Part shown: positions 51,954 to 63,533 of the stretch, piece after piece | Numbering within the stretch: position 1 is the stretch's first letter | Layout of the letters: the number at the start of each line of letters is the position of its first letter | Assembly: GCA_033816765.1 (NCBI GenBank) | Contig: CM066289.1 | Span: forward strand, 868,001-932,000 | DNA length: 64,000 nt | Origin: Nothopassalora personata | Taxonomy: Eukaryota > Ascomycota > Dothideomycetes > Mycosphaerellales > Mycosphaerellaceae | Direction: 5' to 3' | Program-made: the position numbers and the translations under genes | The notes under the pieces: generated by a model | Databases searched by the model: none | Told to the model about the DNA's origin: nothing | The model's input: only the letters and a program-made list of their open reading frames with translations

Positions 51954-53822
51954 ATGGACTTGATCACGACGCGAGAGATATGGGGTACAGCACCACCGGA
52001 AGCTCGGAGTCGCATGGCGAACTGGCCGACCGTACTGTTCAGTTGGTGGTGTACATCTTTCGCCGCTGTGATTATCGTTACTCGGCTATTGAGTAGGATA
52101 GGGCGAAGCAACAAGCTGTTCCGAGAAGACTGGATTATGATGGCATCGTTGATACCGTTGTTCGGCAGGATGGTATTTATCCATTTCGTTCTGATATATG
52201 GCACAAACAACATCGATGTGTCAACGATCCAATTGGCTGGCACACGACTGAGAAATCACGAGATGGGTGCAAGATTGGTTCTCGCTAGCCGCATATTCTA
52301 TGCACTCTTCATATGGACTTGCAAATTTACGATGTCAGAGTTCCTAAAACGCATCACGATCCGCGTCTGGAGGAGAAGCTGGGAGCTCACATTACAAGGC
52401 ATCAGGATATTTCTCGGGCTCACCTTCATCGCTGTGGTCGTTGCCACTCTGGCTGAGTGCCAACCTTTTGACCACTACTGGCAAGTCGTACCAGATCCTG
52501 GCCCACACTGCCGACAGGGATATGCACAGTTACTGACCATGGGTACCTGCGACATCGTGACTGACATCTTACTGATCGCATTCCCGGTCCCTGTGGTTTT
52601 AAATTCAGGACAATCCTGGAAACGCAAAGCCCAAATGATCTCATTATTCAGCTTCTCGGCCATCATGATCGCGATTACAGCGACCAGAATGCCCAAGGTC
52701 ATCGACCATCAAGGACGTCAGCAGTACCGCACTGTCTGGGCTTCTGGCGAGATCTTGGCTGCAGCTGGATGCTCAAACGCCGTGATCCTTGGATCCTTTC
52801 TCCGTGATAAGGGCACCAAAAAGGCAAAGTACAGAACTTTTAGCATCTCAGACAGCATCGATCGTGCATCTGCGCGACGTTCAACTCTACCTACGCTCCA
52901 CAATGTCGACAGCGACGAAGACCTCTTCAGGTCCCTGGGCTATCGTGTCCCTGCGCACTTGCAGACCTTACCAGCCTCTTCGCCTCGCCCAGCGCCGCCT
53001 GCTCCACCTGCTCCATCTCGGAACGAGCTCGTGATGACTACGGCCAGCGGTCATCGTCCAACCGGTCAGAGGGATAACGATGACAGCGACAATACTCTTG
53101 TGAAACCTCTTTCGCCGCATGCTCTTCCCTCACCTCCAGCCGGGAAGCAAGAGCTGAGCTTCTTTGACATAGGAAACTTACTCGACGAAGGCGAGCGGTC
53201 GATTGGATCAAGGTCGCGGTCGACTGTAGTTGACTCAGGAGACTCGACTGTCTCTGCGCAAGACTTTGCCGCATATACGACGCCGCGACATTCTCGGCCC
53301 GGATCACGAACATTGCTCCACGATGTAGGTGGCATGTTGAGCCCACGTCGCGGCGACAACCGAGACGGAAGCTCGTCCCAACATACCGATGGACGTCGCA
53401 AAGCACCAATTGGGATATTAGGACCAACCTTGGAGCGGCACGAGACTCAGATGTCTCTGCAAGACGCAGGTGGTCTGCTTGAATCTACGTCCGGTCCGAT
53501 GCACAACTCCCTACCTGGCCTGGGAGTGAACGACCATGTCGCTTCGAGCTGGCAAAGGACGATCCCACCGTTCCATCGATCAGCAATGACGTCTGCTCCA
53601 ACAAGAGCACGACCTGATCAGGATGATATTGAGCTTGACGACATCGACGACGCTCTCGCCGGAGAGACACCTACTAGGACAGGCCCGATGACGTTGCAGG
53701 CAGCATTGGCTCTCGATCGCAATAACGATCACAATGTCCATACAAAAGGCACATCTGCACAATATCAACAGCCTGATGATATGGTCCTTCATGACCCAGG
53801 TGGACTGGCGAGGTCGTCTTGA
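51954..53822 (+). CDS. Pth11-like / rhodopsin-domain seven-helix membrane protein with repeat-bearing tail
   Basis: 622 residues from the ATG at 51954; the frame opens further upstream but has no earlier ATG. Residues ~20-300 form the fungal rhodopsin-type domain with about seven helices (TVLFSWWCTSFAAVIIVTRL, GIRIFLGLTFIAVVVATLAE, MGTCDIVTDILLIAFPVPVV, MISLFSFSAIMIAITATRM). The diagnostic loop ECQPFDHYWQVVPDPGPHCR is present. The ~320-residue tail is hydrophilic and carries four related motifs: DIGNLLDEG (405-413), HDVGGMLSP (456-464), QDAGGLLES (503-511) and HDPGGLARS (613-621). Pth11 relatives are plasma-membrane receptors implicated in surface sensing and host recognition; ligand and coupling are unknown here. 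Single exon. The CFEM domain of true Pth11 is absent. Confidence 0.87.
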   Translation: MDLITTREIWGTAPPEARSRMANWPTVLFSWWCTSFAAVIIVTRLLSRIGRSNKLFREDWIMMASLIPLFGRMVFIHFVLIYGTNNIDVSTIQLAGTRLRNHEMGARLVLASRIFYALFIWTCKFTMSEFLKRITIRVWRRSWELTLQGIRIFLGLTFIAVVVATLAECQPFDHYWQVVPDPGPHCRQGYAQLLTMGTCDIVTDILLIAFPVPVVLNSGQSWKRKAQMISLFSFSAIMIAITATRMPKVIDHQGRQQYRTVWASGEILAAAGCSNAVILGSFLRDKGTKKAKYRTFSISDSIDRASARRSTLPTLHNVDSDEDLFRSLGYRVPAHLQTLPASSPRPAPPAPPAPSRNELVMTTASGHRPTGQRDNDDSDNTLVKPLSPHALPSPPAGKQELSFFDIGNLLDEGERSIGSRSRSTVVDSGDSTVSAQDFAAYTTPRHSRPGSRTLLHDVGGMLSPRRGDNRDGSSSQHTDGRRKAPIGILGPTLERHETQMSLQDAGGLLESTSGPMHNSLPGLGVNDHVASSWQRTIPPFHRSAMTSAPTRARPDQDDIELDDIDDALAGETPTRTGPMTLQAALALDRNNDHNVHTKGTSAQYQQPDDMVLHDPGGLARSS

Positions 53823-54268
53823 GCTCTGTCGCTCTGGCGAATTCATTTTACTGCGTGTTATTTTGGATAAGATACCCATCGTGTTTCGGTGTCCCGAGTG
53901 TACAGTAGCATATTTTTAGCTGTCAACGACAAATCTTACCTTGTTTGACTGCTCGTGCATAGCATAACTTAGCGACCTCTGAACGAAGGTTTCGGAGCGC
54001 ATGCCATGAACGGCAGCACCCGAAGCGGCAGCGGTTGCCTGAGGCTGAAATGAAATGATAGTGGAGTCCAGGTTTGACAATCTTCCTGCGATAAGAACGT
54101 CTTCTCTGATTTGTGAGCACCATCCTCTCCACTTGCGATGCAAAAAAGCATGCGAACCGGTGGAGTACAGCCTGGCGGATGCGATAAGAAGGTCAACGGT
54201 TGCCCCGTTCTCTGCCATCGGAACCGGCCGACTGTTCGCTTGTACGCTGTTCGCAGAACTTTACCGCG
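53823..54268. other. Intergenic between receptor and Zn2Cys6 regulator
   Basis: Promoter of the regulator gene. No other gene seen. Confidence 0.4.
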
Positions 54269-57200
54269 ATGGCTCCAACCAGCAAGAAACGTGAGAGAGA
54301 TGCTGCACCCTCCCTGGCGGATGACACTTCTGCTGCATCGCCGACGGAGGGCGGAGCGTCGACGACCAATTTTCGAAATGTGTCGGCGTGTAATCGAGTA
54401 AGCTTCATGGCATGTTGTGGTCTTGGCCATTGCTCTCGCTAAAGATAAATTTAGTGCCGCAATAGAAAGGTGCATTTCTATTATCTAGACCGTATGTGAT
54501 CGTACACTGATCTTGGCATCCAGAACCGATGCGATCAGAAGCTTCCCAAGTGTACCAACTGCGACAAGGCGAGGGTCCGATGTGTGGGCTTCGATCCAGT
54601 CAGCAAGCGAGAGATCCCTCGCAGTTATGTCTATTACCTGGAAACGCGAGTGCGTAATTTAGAGGCTCTCCTTGAGTCGAACAGCCTGCCATTTCCACCA
54701 CCAAGTCAAGACTTTGCTATCGATGAAGCCATCAAGCCTGGTGTCAACGTTCCTTTTCCGGTCGAAGATGAAGACGGGACCGCGCAGAAGACCATCAAAC
54801 ATGAGCCAGCATTAGAGAGTAGGCCAGCGCTCGATCCTTCGCTGAGCGAGCACGACGAGCGGGAGAAGTTGGGGAGGTTGGTGAACGACATCGGCATGGT
54901 GTCAGTTCAAGGTGCCTCTGATTCGCGCTTTCTTGGATCCAGCTCTGGCATCTCCTTTGCGAGAGTCGTGTTCGCTGCTGTCAAGCGATCAGTGAACCAG
55001 GCACCCACATCTTCCGAGAGGACAGGAACGAAGGCCTCGAAGCTTCCACCGTTAGACGTGGCAGGAGGTGGCACTACCATGCGAGACTCATTCTTCGGGT
55101 TACACTCGAAACCAACGATCAAGCCGGCGCCCTTTCCAGAACGTGAATTGGGCTCTCGACTCGCAGAGCTGTACTTTGAGCATGCGAACCCGCAGATCCC
55201 TGTGCTACACCGCGGAGAGTTCATGGTTCTCTTCGATCGTGTCTACGCAACAGATGCCAAGAAGCGAACTCCGAGAGAATTGTACATGCTTAACATTGTA
55301 TTTGCTATTGGCTCCGGCATCATCATGGACTCCACGTGTATCGATCATACAGACCATGGTAGAGACGATACAGGACCTCCAAGCACGAAGAGACGACGAT
55401 TAGCGAGCCATCAGCATCACCCAGAAGAATACCACGCTTCGGCCATTGTCTACCTGGAGAGTTTCTTGGGCTCCTCACCAGCCGCGGAAGGCGTAGGAGG
55501 TGGACTCGAAGAGCTGCAAGCTGTCTTATTGCTTGCTGGGCTTGCTCTGCTACGACCTGTGGCTCCTGGCTTGTGGTACATTGTCGGCGTGGCCGTCCGA
55601 TTAAGCATCGATCTTGGGCTGCACTTTGAAGATGTCGAGCCGCAGCTTGACTCTCAAGTGACACGATCCGAGACTGAACCGTCAGATTCCAGCGGGCTTG
55701 GACGCAAGCAGTGGACGCGAGACCTCCGACGAAGGCTATGGTGGTGCGTCTTTAATCTAGATCGACTGGTATCTTCCTGTGTTGGTCGACCAGTCTCGAT
55801 CAGCGAAGCAGTTGTGACCACGGAGTTTCCAAGCATGCTGGACGACGCGAATATTACCCCGGCTGGGTTCTTCAAGCCACCCAATGCTGAAGAAGTCCCC
55901 AGCTATAAGCTTGTCAGCCGACATTACATCCGGCTTCGACTGCTGCAATCGGAGATCTTGCAGGTCCTACAGCACCGACAGGCAGAACAAGCGCGACAAA
56001 TGGGTGCACATAGAGCGAACGGTTTCGTACATTCCGGTCAGGAGTCGTCCTTCATGCGTCCTTTTCGATCATTCCGAGAGTGGCGTGCCAATGTCGATGC
56101 ACGGTTGTGGGAATGGAAAGAGTCGGCGCCTCAGCCATTCCACACAGGAGTTGCATTCAATCCGCTCTTCTTGGAGCTCAACTACTGGCAGGCCATCATT
56201 ATGCTTTATCGCCAGTCTCTTACAGTACCTGAGCCGTTGGCAGGTGAGCTCAGTCCAGCTACTGGCGATGATGTGCAAAGCCCTGGGGCGGTCAACCTCG
56301 AGCAGGAAGAAGACAAGCAAATGGTATTCCTCAAAGTGGCGCAGGCTGGCCAGACCGTCCTAAAGACTTACCGCCAGCTGCACAGACTCAAGCTAGTGAA
56401 TTACACCTTCCTAGCTACTCATCATCTATTCATGAGTGGTGAGTGTTTCGTGTGCGCTCAGAGGACCATGAACTGACAGAGGTACAGGCATCTCCTTCCT
56501 TTATGCCATCTGGCATTCGACATTGGTACGATCGCAGCTCACAATTGATGATGTTGATTTCACCGTCCTGGCCGCCACATCGGTGCTCAGTGACTTGGTC
56601 GAGACCTGCCCTCCGGCAGAGGCTTGCCGCGATGCCTTTGTGCGGATGAGCAAAGCCACAATATCGATGGTCATGAGCACCACAGGATTCGGCAATGCAT
56701 CCACACTTGGCACACAACCTCTGCACCACCCAGATGGGTACTTCGGAGGTCGCAGCACTTCACAAAGAATATCAGAACAACAAGCCGCTCCTCCCCCCAA
56801 AAGACCACTGCCAAGATTCGACATGAACCTGAAGGACCTGTTCTCCGAAGAAGAGATCGCGTCCCGACCAGTAACGCACCAACAACCCAAGCTACAAGGA
56901 TTCCTCAGGCCAACTCCCAGACCGCCGCCCGTGTCTCCGCATCTAGCAACAAGCCCCCACAGCACCGAAAGTGCCTCCCACCTCTCTCCGCGTCAAGAAC
57001 AACCGTCCTCGCAACACGTCCGACCATCAAGCACATCCTATCAAACAACCAACCAGCAGCCATATCAGCCACTCGCAGACGCCATCACGCAAGCACAACC
57101 GGAGTACTCCTTCGACAATCTAGACTTCCTCAACGACTTTCCGTTGACAGATGCCAGTACCGCAATCTGGGGCCATGCGAGCAGCGACATGGATCTTGGG

Positions 57201-57311
57201 TTTGGAAGTGGAGGAACCGCTGGATTCGACGGAAGTGGAGCCTGGGAAGCGAACGGGGAGCTGTTCGATAGCTTCTTCTTCGGGAGCGGCTCCAGTGGGA
57301 ACGGTTATTGA
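54269..57311 (+). CDS. Zn2Cys6 transcription factor with fungal-specific TF domain (Ppr1-like)
   Basis: Proposed CDS: join(54269..54397, 54455..54469, 54524..56438, 56488..57311), 960 aa. The zinc cluster is C-X2-C-X6-C-X6-C-X2-C-X6-C with Cys 41, 44, 51, 58, 61 and 68. It is split by two introns (57 and 54 nt) around a 15-nt microexon encoding CRNRK. It runs into a Ppr1-type linker and coiled coil (REIPRSYVYYLETRVRNLEA). The fungal-specific TF middle-homology domain follows: ERELGSRLAELYFEHANPQI, IVYLESFLG, VRLSIDLGLHFE, RRRLWWCVFNLDRL, GRPVSISE. A 49-nt last intron joins LFMSG to ISFLYAIWHS. The C-terminal ~200 residues are Pro/Gln/Gly-rich, a likely activation region. Nuclear; targets unknown, though Ppr1/UaY relatives govern pyrimidine or purine metabolism. 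The MFS transporter lies convergent downstream. Confidence 0.92.
54455..54469 (+). other. 15-nt microexon inside the zinc-cluster coding region
   Basis: TGCCGCAATAGAAAG supplies the second Cys of the cluster and RNRK. It is bounded by TTTAG on the left and a GTGCAT donor on the right. Its inclusion is required for a complete six-Cys cluster. Confidence 0.85.
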
Positions 57312-57922
57312 TCCCCGGGTCGTGGCGAAGAGATCGCATCGCACGTGGAAGGCTATCTTGCATGTGTCATTATCGTGCAAGATTGGTGGGTCGGATGCAT
57401 GTCATGCTTGCTTCCGCCAAGGCAATGTAGCATCCGTGAAGAAAGGATCGTGCATGCCGCTTTACGTTATGTCCAACCATGAAATCGCACGCGGAATGTA
57501 TCGTGGAAGGATTCAAGGAATTGGAATTCCAGAGTCCGACCTTGATGTTGTTGCGGTAGTAGTACAAAGCTATCGTGCTAGGAATGCTATCCCTCTGTCC
57601 GCCGCCAATAACCACTAGCACACCAAATACGCACTGAAAGCTCGCTATGGGAGCTGTGTTGCTGCCAAGGGTATCATAGACGCCTGTTTTGATGCCGTTC
57701 AACAAAAAATCGCCCAAAGAAGCCTCCCAAGTTCCCCATATCCAAATATTGTCCATTGAATCCAACGTCAGTTGGCACTCTTCTTTGGCGCCTGTATCAA
57801 TGCCTTGTAGGTATATAAAAAGCACTCAAATTGCCTCGCCCAAAAAAGTCTTCTATCGAGTAGTCGAAAATAGCGTGTTTGTGAAGCCATGTCGTTGATT
57901 CGTTCCGATCGAGGCACCCAGC
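57312..57922. other. Intergenic between convergent TF and MFS genes
   Basis: 3' flanks; a short TATATAAAAAG run (57812-57822) may be part of a polyadenylation region. No gene seen. Confidence 0.4.
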
Positions 57923-59888
57923 CTATGATCTGCTGTCAAGGCGATTATGTCTCCGGATATCCATCGATATTCTGCTCAAGAGCGGCGAGTCCGGTGCAGT
58001 GAGCAGATTATCGCAAGATGCATTAGAGCTCTCGGCCGCGGCCACCATCCCTGAACTGTACTCAGCTGCGCCGGCGACGTCGGATGCTGTCGGAGGCGGT
58101 TCTGAGATCTCCTTTTCTGACTCGAATGTTCTCCGCTTGTCTTCGACCATGCACAAGCTGATGACAGCGCCAATCAATGCGATGCATGTGTTCACCCACC
58201 AGGGTAGGACGAGGGTGCCGAGCGAGAGTCCTGCTGACTGTAAGATTCCTGATACTGTAGGGCCGAATGCACGGCATGCGCTGGCGGCTGATGCCGCTGC
58301 GCCGTTCAGAGATCCAAGAACCTTGCTGGAAGGAGCCGAGTTTGCAAGCATGATGCTGCTGGAAGGGAACGCGAACGCTTGTGCCGTGACCTTCCAGACC
58401 AACGCGGTATAGATGAGTGGCAGCTTCAGAGAGTCCGGTGCCAGCGAGATGTAGGGTACCACGAGGTACAGGAGTGGGTAAAGCATGACCACGCTGCGGT
58501 ACGTCCAGAGACTGCCGATCCTTCGGTTCACGATCGGGAAGACGATAATAGTGGCAATCATTTGGATCACACCCTGAACGGAAAGGATGCCACCAATGGT
58601 CTTTGTCGATAGCGCGAAGCCGCCAGTGAAGTTGAAAGGCAGATGCGGTTCAGAGTCCGACTTTGGCATACTCAGAAGGATCGGGAGTAGTTGCTCGGCG
58701 GAGATGGTATGGCTGCAGACTCCACGTTAGCGCGCTTCCGTTGATGTGCATGAGAGCATTTGAACTTACTAAGCTAAGATTCCGTATCCTGCAATGTTCA
58801 AGAGCACTTGCTTTGTGAAGGCGGTACTAACGCCAGCCTTCGACTTGTGCGATTCTTGTGTCCTGCTCAGCGCATCTTCCACATCACGAGCTAGGTCATC
58901 GTCGGCGGATTTGATTAACTCGTGAGGCGAGCCATCGATCGATCGGTATGCCGGCGGAGGCAGCCCCGCGACTGAGGTGGGCGACAGTTCGGGTGATGAG
59001 GCGGTGCTTCGGTAGTCTGGTGGGAGGTCGTCGATCAGGAGGAGGGTCTCGTCGCTAAAGTCGTCCTTGCGGCCAGACAGACGCTCGATAGGCTCTCTCC
59101 TGAAATGATTCAGGATGCGGTCGCCGATTTCGAGACCGATATCGCGGTTGTACTTCAAATCTTCATGCGTCTCTTCCAAGAACAGGATGCCGACCAGCAT
59201 GCTGAACACGACGACTCCCGTGCACACCAAGTTCGTGAACAAATACGGGAACTTGTCGAAAATGGTGCCCGGTTGAAAAATGTCAGGGTAGTTGCGTACG
59301 GGATCTGCGAGCGAGCCACCCAGGCCAGATCCGACGAACGCTCCAATGCACCAGACGGTAGGCATGATGGCGTAGGCGCGTGCTTGGTGTGCTTCAACAT
59401 TAACCACCTCATTCACGGTCGTCTGCAGCACACCAATGTTTCCGTTCAATGCTCCTCCTACTGCACGAGCAAACAAGGCGACTGGAAGGTTGGGTGCGAA
59501 GCCGAACATGAGCATGCTCACACCCGTTCCAGCGAGCCCGGTGAGCAGAATTGGCTTGCGACCAATACGATCGCTGAGGTTTCCCCAGAATCCAGCGCCC
59601 AGACATTCTGCACCAGCAAAGACGGACGTGACTAGGCCGGCATACAGTGCGATTCGGTTGCCGTCGTTGGTGACGTTGAAGGACTCGATCATGTAGTAGA
59701 CATATGGGAAGATGGACATGAAGGCGATGGGTTCGCATATCCGGCAGATACCTGTTCGATAGTCAAGTCAGAACACATCACATACAACTTGCAAGTGGCT
59801 GCGCATGTGGTAGCTTACCCAGGACGAGCAATTGCCTGAAGGGGAAAGCTTTGGCGTCATGTTGATTGCCAAAGCGTGAGTGTGCCAT
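57923..59888 (-). CDS. Major facilitator superfamily transporter
   Basis: Proposed CDS: complement(join(57923..58712, 58770..59751, 59819..59888)), 613 aa, with introns of 67 nt (GTAAGC...AACAG) and 57 nt (GTAAGT...TGCAG). The N-terminus runs FPFRQLLVLGICRICEPIAF into helix 1 (MSIFPYVYYMIESF). MFS motif A between helices 2 and 3 is intact: GFWGNLSDRIGRKPILLTGL. Twelve hydrophobic segments are plausible, with a long acidic central loop (~110 residues, ETLLLIDDLPPDYRS) between helices 6 and 7. In the second half are GGFALSTKTIGGILSVQGVI and VNTCIALIGAVISLCMVED. The sequence resembles the tetracycline-resistance-like / ZRT-related fungal MFS group. Substrate unknown. The nearby Zn2Cys6 gene may or may not regulate it. 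Confidence 0.92.
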
Positions 59889-60358
59889 CGTTGCGGGGGT
59901 CGGAGGTTGTTGCACTCGAGAGCGCTGTGGCCGAGTGGTAGGTTGCGCCAACGGCAACGGCAACGATGAGGAAGGGTCGATGTATGCTGCACGGCGGCAG
60001 TCTATTAGGTATATCGCACCTTAAGCAGTGAAGGCGGTCAAGCGCAGGTTCGTTTTGGAAGCATCCGTTGCAGATAGCAAACAAGCTTCGACTGCTTCGA
60101 GCCCGTGAAGGATATTATATCCTGGCGGGTAGCGTCAGGTAGATTGGAGGTGACGCAGAGAGGGAGGAGTTCGGTGTGAGGACTGGGTGTCGCTGAGGGT
60201 AGGTTGGGGGTCAGTCGCTGCTTAGTAGTAGCACAAGGAACCCATAAAGCAGAGGTTGCTAGGAGCTGGGACGGCGAAGCGCAGGATGCAGGGGACGAGA
60301 TGAGGAGGAGGAGGAGGAGGAGGAGGAGGGCGAGGAGGAGTAGGAGTAGGAGTAGGAG

Positions 60359-60396
<38 letters not shown>

Positions 60397-63020
60397 GAAG
60401 AATATTCGGCGTAGAAGTCGTGTTGAATGTCGCACCACGCACAGCAATTAATCGACAAGGCAAGGCGCACGGTTTTGGGCCAGCGTGGGCTCATGTAACT
60501 GTAGCAGTTGCGGTCAACAACGTCGTGCGCACAGCACGGGGGCGATGGGGCTCCACCAGCCAGTCACCGCGACTGGCACCGGTGCCAGTGCCTTCGACCG
60601 TCCAAGTGGCCATGCTTCCGGCGCCCAAGACATGATCCAAGGTACGGGCGGTACAAGGGCTGCCCCTGAACATGTCCGAAAGATACGGATGCACGCTTTG
60701 AGAGCCGGAAGGCACGGCGTGTGCCATGGCCCAAGATGTGACGAGGATTCGGAAAGCGGGAGAGAAGTTCCAGCGATGTCATAGCGACGATCCTGCGCTG
60801 GTCACTTGGGAACCTTGCAACTAGATCTGAACCAAATTGTTCCCGGGACCGGGGCACTGGCAGCACACACGATTGGGTCGCGGCACGCGGGACAGGCGGA
60901 GGTGCAGCAACGTTCGTCGGCAGTCTGGCACATGTGCCAGAGGGGCCCGCCATGGGATGCGAGAAGCGGTGCATCTGCCACAGCCTGGCGTGCGGGCGAG
61001 GCGAAGCGGCACGCAGCGTGCAGCGTGCAGCGACAATGCAGTTTCTGTGTGACAGCAGCAGCCGCCGAGCGGTCACGGACGGGGCAGCGCTGATATGATG
61101 TGTTCGAAACGGTGTGCATATCAGACATATCTCGGGCTGGCGAATGCGATCTTGCTGGCGCGCCTCAGCCCTACTGGCCAAAACCTCTATCCTGGCTCGA
61201 TACCTACAGCAACAGCTGCACCAGCCTGCATAGCACATCTGGCTTGCAGCTGTCGTGCCGCCCACGCTGTCTTTACACGAAGCTTGGCGGCCCGTGGTTG
61301 TGGTTCGAGGCCAGCACCGCCATCCTGCGACAACGCACGACATTTGCAATTTTGCCACGGACCTGCAATCCCTGGGACGGCAGGGTGTGCGACAGGACGA
61401 GTCAAAACACTGCGAAGTAGGTGCGACGGGCACACGCCAGCGTCAAAAGCATAAAATGGCGGTCTGGAAATTTGCTTCGACTCCTCGGTCACTCGTTCAG
61501 GAGAAGGTGCAAGGATTCCCATCTCAGAGGCTCCGGGTCTGGGGTAAGTTTGGCGTCAGGTCCACCGCAAATCCCTTCGACGCTCTCTACTGTACCGGCT
61601 CTGCGGGACCGGATCCCGTCCAATCCAGCTGTTCCTGCAATCACATATCACATTCGCGACATATCAACAAGGCACCGCACGACATGCTCGGTCGCTGTAC
61701 TTCTGCTTACGTAGCACAAATTTCATGCCATTCATTGCTGGCATTACATTCGTGGTATCGCAGCAGCCAGTGCTGGCCACGGTCGTGCCGCGCTGCATCG
61801 GCAGACAACCTTATTGACTCGCCGCGACTGCGATGTGCCCTGAATCAATCCGCCGCCGCCACAATTAGCGGTCTCATCGCACCACGCCGAAGGCAAGGGA
61901 CTCCACGAAGCACGCGAGCCGCTAGAGTTAGGCTCGTCGGCTGACCGTTAGCTTTGGGAAAGAGAGCGCGGCTACCGTCAGATCCAACGCTTGTAATTCG
62001 CGCGCCTCCTGCGGACACCACTGTTTTTGAAGCTTCTCCTGTCTTCTTGAGCGCCTAAAGATGCCGCTTACATGATCAGTGCAAGGTACCAGGATCACGG
62101 TCCACTTTGGCATGATATAGGAACGTCATCGGTGCTGCTCAGTGCGGGTCACCGTTTGGGGTTGCAGGCAGCCTCAAAACCAAACACATCACGACCTCGC
62201 AGGCGGCCTGCATAAAATAGTTTGCGCCCCTGACACAACCAGAGTTTTGCTTGATGAACGCCCTCGCATGCATTCGTATTTGGTCACGCGGGTGGAGAAC
62301 TCGGGCGTACTAAAGACACGACATGCTACTGATGTTCCACCTGGATTTCACCCCGCAGAGCATCTTGGCCGGCCCTGAGACAGTAGCTGAGCAAGATACA
62401 TAAACTTCGGCCTGCCTATCATGCGATCAATCAATTGTGCGCTCCGCAGCTCGTCCACCTTCCTGCCATAGCGCGCAAGTCGCTGCTGATCTGTCGAGCA
62501 ACGTGTCGACGTGCGACTGCAGTTTCCAACTTCCCGCTGTGCCAGCACATCATGTCAGCGTGCTTGGTTCGGATTCGGCTGCCCGCTGCTGAAAGCCAGC
62601 AATTCAGAACATCGTCGACCTTGGTCATCACGAACCGGCTGCTGTGCAGCATGCTCATTGGCCGACTTTGCCGCATACGCAGCGCTCGGTAAAGAAGCGG
62701 TTTTGAGAGGCCGTCACACCACATGACCTTTTCTTAAAGGCTCAGCAGCCAGAATCAAGCGGTGTGAGGTGGCTCAATGCCAATGGGCGATACAACTCCA
62801 GCGTCCTGACGTCGCAGCTACATTGCGCGATGTGATGCGATTTATTGCATCGTCGCAACTTTCGAAAGCCTTTTGCACGGAGTCGTACTCGCCTCAAGTT
62901 CGGTCGTTGACGATTATAACCTGTATCGATACAATTACTATTAGCGGATGAGCCTCTTTCAATACATTACATATTCGGACGACAGCGATTGCTGACACGC
63001 GTCTGAAGTTACGCAAAGTC
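59889..63020. other. 3.1-kb gene-free stretch
   Basis: Apart from triplet repeats at 60303-60394 I see nothing convincing: short ORFs on both strands lack coherent domains and seem random. The left ~200 bp is the MFS promoter region. Confidence 0.45.
60303..60394. repeat. Purine-rich compound microsatellite: (GAG)n, (GAGTAG)n, (GAT)11
   Basis: GAG triplets pass into GAGTAG repeats and end in eleven GAT units (60362-60394). On the reverse strand it reads ATC/CTC. It lies outside any predicted gene. Confidence 0.9.
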
Positions 63021-63056
63021 GCTCCACCTCTCGCTAAGCGAGAGGGTTTGGGTTTG
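63021..63056 (+). repeat. Left terminal inverted repeat with internal palindrome
   Basis: Contains the near-perfect hairpin CCTCTCGCTAAGCGAGAGG. Pairs with 63497-63533. Confidence 0.65.
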
Positions 63057-63496
63057 ATTTGTATGGTAGCCATACGATGACTTTTCATATCGCAGTGCAT
63101 ATGGGCCTAATATAAGTTTATTGAGAAGGTGTGTGCTACTATAGGTGGATAGAGCTTCATGAATGTTCCTGCAGCCCTATAGGCTCTAGCAGTATTAGAT
63201 CTATACACTTATCTACGTCCTTATCCTTTTATAGCCTGTGCCGGTAAGCCCCCTTGCGCTAGACCTCGATAGGCTTCGCCTCCATAGCGAGCTCGTCGCG
63301 TAGCTGTTTATATCGGGTCACGACGAGTAGGACTGCGAGTTCTTCGTGTTAATAAGTTGTAAGCTTCTAGGTACGCTTCCGCCTCGGTATAGCGACAGTA
63401 AGGTGTCTAGAGAGACGCGTAGAGGCAAAAGAGAGGGATATAATCACAAAGAGCTTGGTTATTATCGTGTGTCTACCCTACGAATCAAAAATGTTT

Positions 63497-63533
63497 ACAC
63501 GGCCCAGCCCCCCTCGCTAGCCGAGGGGTGGAG
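63497..63533 (-). repeat. Right terminal inverted repeat with internal palindrome
   Basis: Hairpin core CCCCTCGCTAGCCGAGGGG. Less mutated than the left copy at C positions, consistent with RIP-type changes in the left copy. Confidence 0.65.

Larger units (their letters stand above)
63021..63533. mobile_element. Degraded TIR DNA transposon / MITE-like element, RIP-mutated
   Basis: The left end (63021-63056) reads GCTCCACCTCTCGCTAAGCG, continuing AGAGGGTTTGGG. The right end (63497-63533), on the reverse strand, reads CTCCACCCCTCGGCTAGCGA, continuing GGGGGGCTGGGC. They are inverted copies differing mostly by C/T changes, and each contains its own palindrome (CTCTCGCT/AGCGAGAG). Between them lies ~440 bp of TA-rich sequence with many TAG/TAA triplets. 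A reverse frame reading RYKQLRDELAMEAKPIEV-stop may be a transposase relic, but no family could be assigned. About 510 bp long: a non-autonomous or deleted copy. Confidence 0.65.

Noticed and set aside
59925..59960. tRNA-like string (TGGCCGAGTGGTAGG) near the MFS start
   Set aside because: It resembles a Ser/Leu tRNA A box, but no anticodon arm, B box or acceptor pairing follows; part of the MFS 5' flank.
60204..60635. 143-codon ORF with poly-Arg and poly-Met
   Set aside because: Produced by translating the GAG/GAT microsatellite.
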